The translations under genes and the position numbers were made by a program. A stretch of DNA of 34,546 nt from a virus: positions 1-34,546 of IMG/VR virus record IMGVR_UViG_3300028746_000026; one strand, given 5' to 3'. Shown piece by piece: positions 33,451 to 34,546 of this stretch (positions are counted from its first letter, which is position 1; each line of letters begins with the position of its first letter). The notes beneath the pieces were generated by a model. It made no database searches, was not told where the DNA came from, and was given only the letters and a program-made list of their open reading frames with translations.

Positions 33451-34546
33451 TCTCGGAGCAGTAATTGATACTCCCGAAGTAGATGTAGAGATAGGCAATC
33501 AGGGCCAGGATGTAGATATACAGATAGACCCTGCCGCTGATCCTGCCCCTGCGCAGACCGAGACGACCGAAGTAAAAGACATCACCGACTGGCGCAAGGT
33601 CCCTGCTGAGCTGAAGGAGTTCTTCAAAACTCCCGCAGGCAAGGGCGCAAAGGATGCATGGTTTGAGCGCAATGCTTACAAGGAGCTGCTTCCTGAAGGT
33701 GTAAAGCAGGCTAAAGAGATTCTAGGCTTCCTCGAGGAGCATGGCGGCAAGGATGGCTTGACGACGGCTCTGACTGACCTGCAATCCAAGGCTTCCGAAT
33801 ATGAGGCGCTGTCGCAGAAGATCGAGGCTGGGGACGCCTCACTTGTTACCGACCTGCCACCTGAAACCATCTCTAAGCTTGCCCCAGTAATGGTTGAGCA
33901 GTGGAAGCAAGCCGACCCTGAAGGTTGGTCTGCTGCAATGTCGGGCGTGATGGCCGCGACATTGCAGAGCAATAGGATTCCTCTATTCCTCGAGCGGCTT
34001 GCTCTGAATTTGGAATATGGAAAGCTGGATGAAGTAAAAACTCAAGTCCAGCAATTGAAAGAATGGGAGGGTTCATTTGCTGCCAAGGCGCAGGTCCAGG
34101 GAAAGGCTGGCACCGCTCAACCAAACGCTAAGTTCACGGAGCGTGAACAGGCTCTCAATCAGCGCGAGGAGCAGGCATTCCGATCTGATATGGAGCGCAG
34201 TGTCGATTCGTTTCGTGAACCGCTGATTAGCAAGGAGCTTGACACCTTCTTTAAGCGCAGGCCCAACGACACTGAGGCCAAAGACCTTGCAGTATCGAAT
34301 GTGAAGTCCGAAGTTATCAAGCGTCTCAGCGCGGACCAGGGCTATCAGAAATCTCTCAACGCACTCTGGGCCCGCAAAGACAAAGAAGGCGCTCTCAGGC
34401 TTATAAGGTCCCGCGAGACCGCGGCAATTACTGAAGTCGCGCCTAAGATTGGCAGGCTGATATTCGGCAACCCGGGCCCTGTTTCGAAGCAGACCGATGC
34501 CGCGAAGCCTGCAACCAAAGTTGATGCTGGATTCGGCTTAGTCGAT
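33440..34546 (+). CDS. Scaffold-like head-assembly protein (3' truncated)
   Basis: The ATG has GAAGAGG six bases upstream. The frame is open to the window edge, giving 369 residues so far. The N-terminus is very acidic (33 residues rich in Asp/Glu/Pro), followed by DITDWRKVPAELKEFFKT, a helical middle (AKEILGFLEEHGG, SKASEYEALSQKIE), a long coiled coil (KLDEVKTQVQQLKEWEG and REQALNQREEQAFRSDMERS) and an unfinished C-terminus. Acidic, helical, Gln-rich proteins between portal and capsid are usually scaffolds. A minor head protein is the alternative. The major capsid gene should lie just beyond the window. Confidence 0.65.
   Translation, partial: MPDDLGAVIDTPEVDVEIGNQGQDVDIQIDPAADPAPAQTETTEVKDITDWRKVPAELKEFFKTPAGKGAKDAWFERNAYKELLPEGVKQAKEILGFLEEHGGKDGLTTALTDLQSKASEYEALSQKIEAGDASLVTDLPPETISKLAPVMVEQWKQADPEGWSAAMSGVMAATLQSNRIPLFLERLALNLEYGKLDEVKTQVQQLKEWEGSFAAKAQVQGKAGTAQPNAKFTEREQALNQREEQAFRSDMERSVDSFREPLISKELDTFFKRRPNDTEAKDLAVSNVKSEVIKRLSADQGYQKSLNALWARKDKEGALRLIRSRETAAITEVAPKIGRLIFGNPGPVSKQTDAAKPATKVDAGFGLVD

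Overview
The window is most likely part of a temperate, tailed double-stranded DNA phage (Caudoviricetes). The host is probably an Acidobacteriota/Terriglobia-like soil bacterium. The phage assignment rests on recognisable small and large terminase subunits, a large portal protein, a scaffold-like protein, an ERF/YqaJ recombination pair, a tyrosine integrase and a tail-fibre/spike cluster. The host guess is weaker. It rests on the style of the spike proteins (MBG-type and chitobiase C-terminal-type domains on beta-helices, and fibre tails like those I associate with Acidobacteria phages) and on the integrase family.

Layout, left to right, nearly all on the + strand. (1) 1-10444: receptor-binding and surface-degrading proteins. 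These are the C-terminal end of an SGNH-hydrolase fibre, a 1418-residue fibre, an 871-residue beta-helix protein with an MBG-like domain, a 133-residue protein and a 783-residue beta-helix protein. The last four carry Sec-type signal peptides. (2) 10454-13720: a lysozyme-like protein, a GT-B glycosyltransferase, a double-HTH/metallophosphoesterase fusion, a SprT-like metalloprotease, a DUF2829/Tad2-like (candidate anti-Thoeris) protein and a zinc-knuckle protein, probably the end of the late operon. (3) 13721-15796: the lysogeny and integration switch, with a minus-strand ribbon-helix-helix regulator, a control region with dyads, the integrase, a complete tRNA-Arg(TCT) whose U8-A9-G10 forms the integrase stop codon, a strong terminator and a 320-bp non-coding region rich in inverted repeats. 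(4) 15797-23342: early genes. These are a cold-shock protein, several micro-proteins, ERF annealase, YqaJ exonuclease, an Ala/Trp-repeat protein, an HNH nuclease, two overlapping replication genes, a C5 DNA methyltransferase with a long ORF in a second frame, a DUF1064-type protein and small zinc proteins. (5) 23375-28754: accessory genes, mostly short zinc-knuckle and membrane proteins, a candidate lipoprotein and an RHH protein. (6) 28755-34546: packaging and head (TerS, TerL, portal, scaffold-like), running off the right edge.

The order tail, lysozyme, integrase, tRNA, early, terminase, portal is not that of one integrated prophage. It fits a circular or circularly permuted phage genome read through attP. 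Early genes are tightly packed, with ATGA or GTGA stop/start overlaps at most junctions, which suggests translational coupling in one long transcript. No classical CI/Cro repressor is visible. The minus-strand RHH gene next to the integrase is the best lysogeny-regulator candidate in view.

The observations most worth following are the 172-codon second-frame ORF inside the methyltransferase gene, the integrase-tRNA fusion with an apparently substituted first catalytic arginine, the run of signal-peptide-bearing spike proteins, the Tad2-like gene in a late accessory cluster, the 17-copy 12-bp Ala-Ala-Ala-Trp repeat, and the zinc-knuckle mosaic linked to dispersed DNA repeats. All identifications come from reading the sequence; no database search was run.
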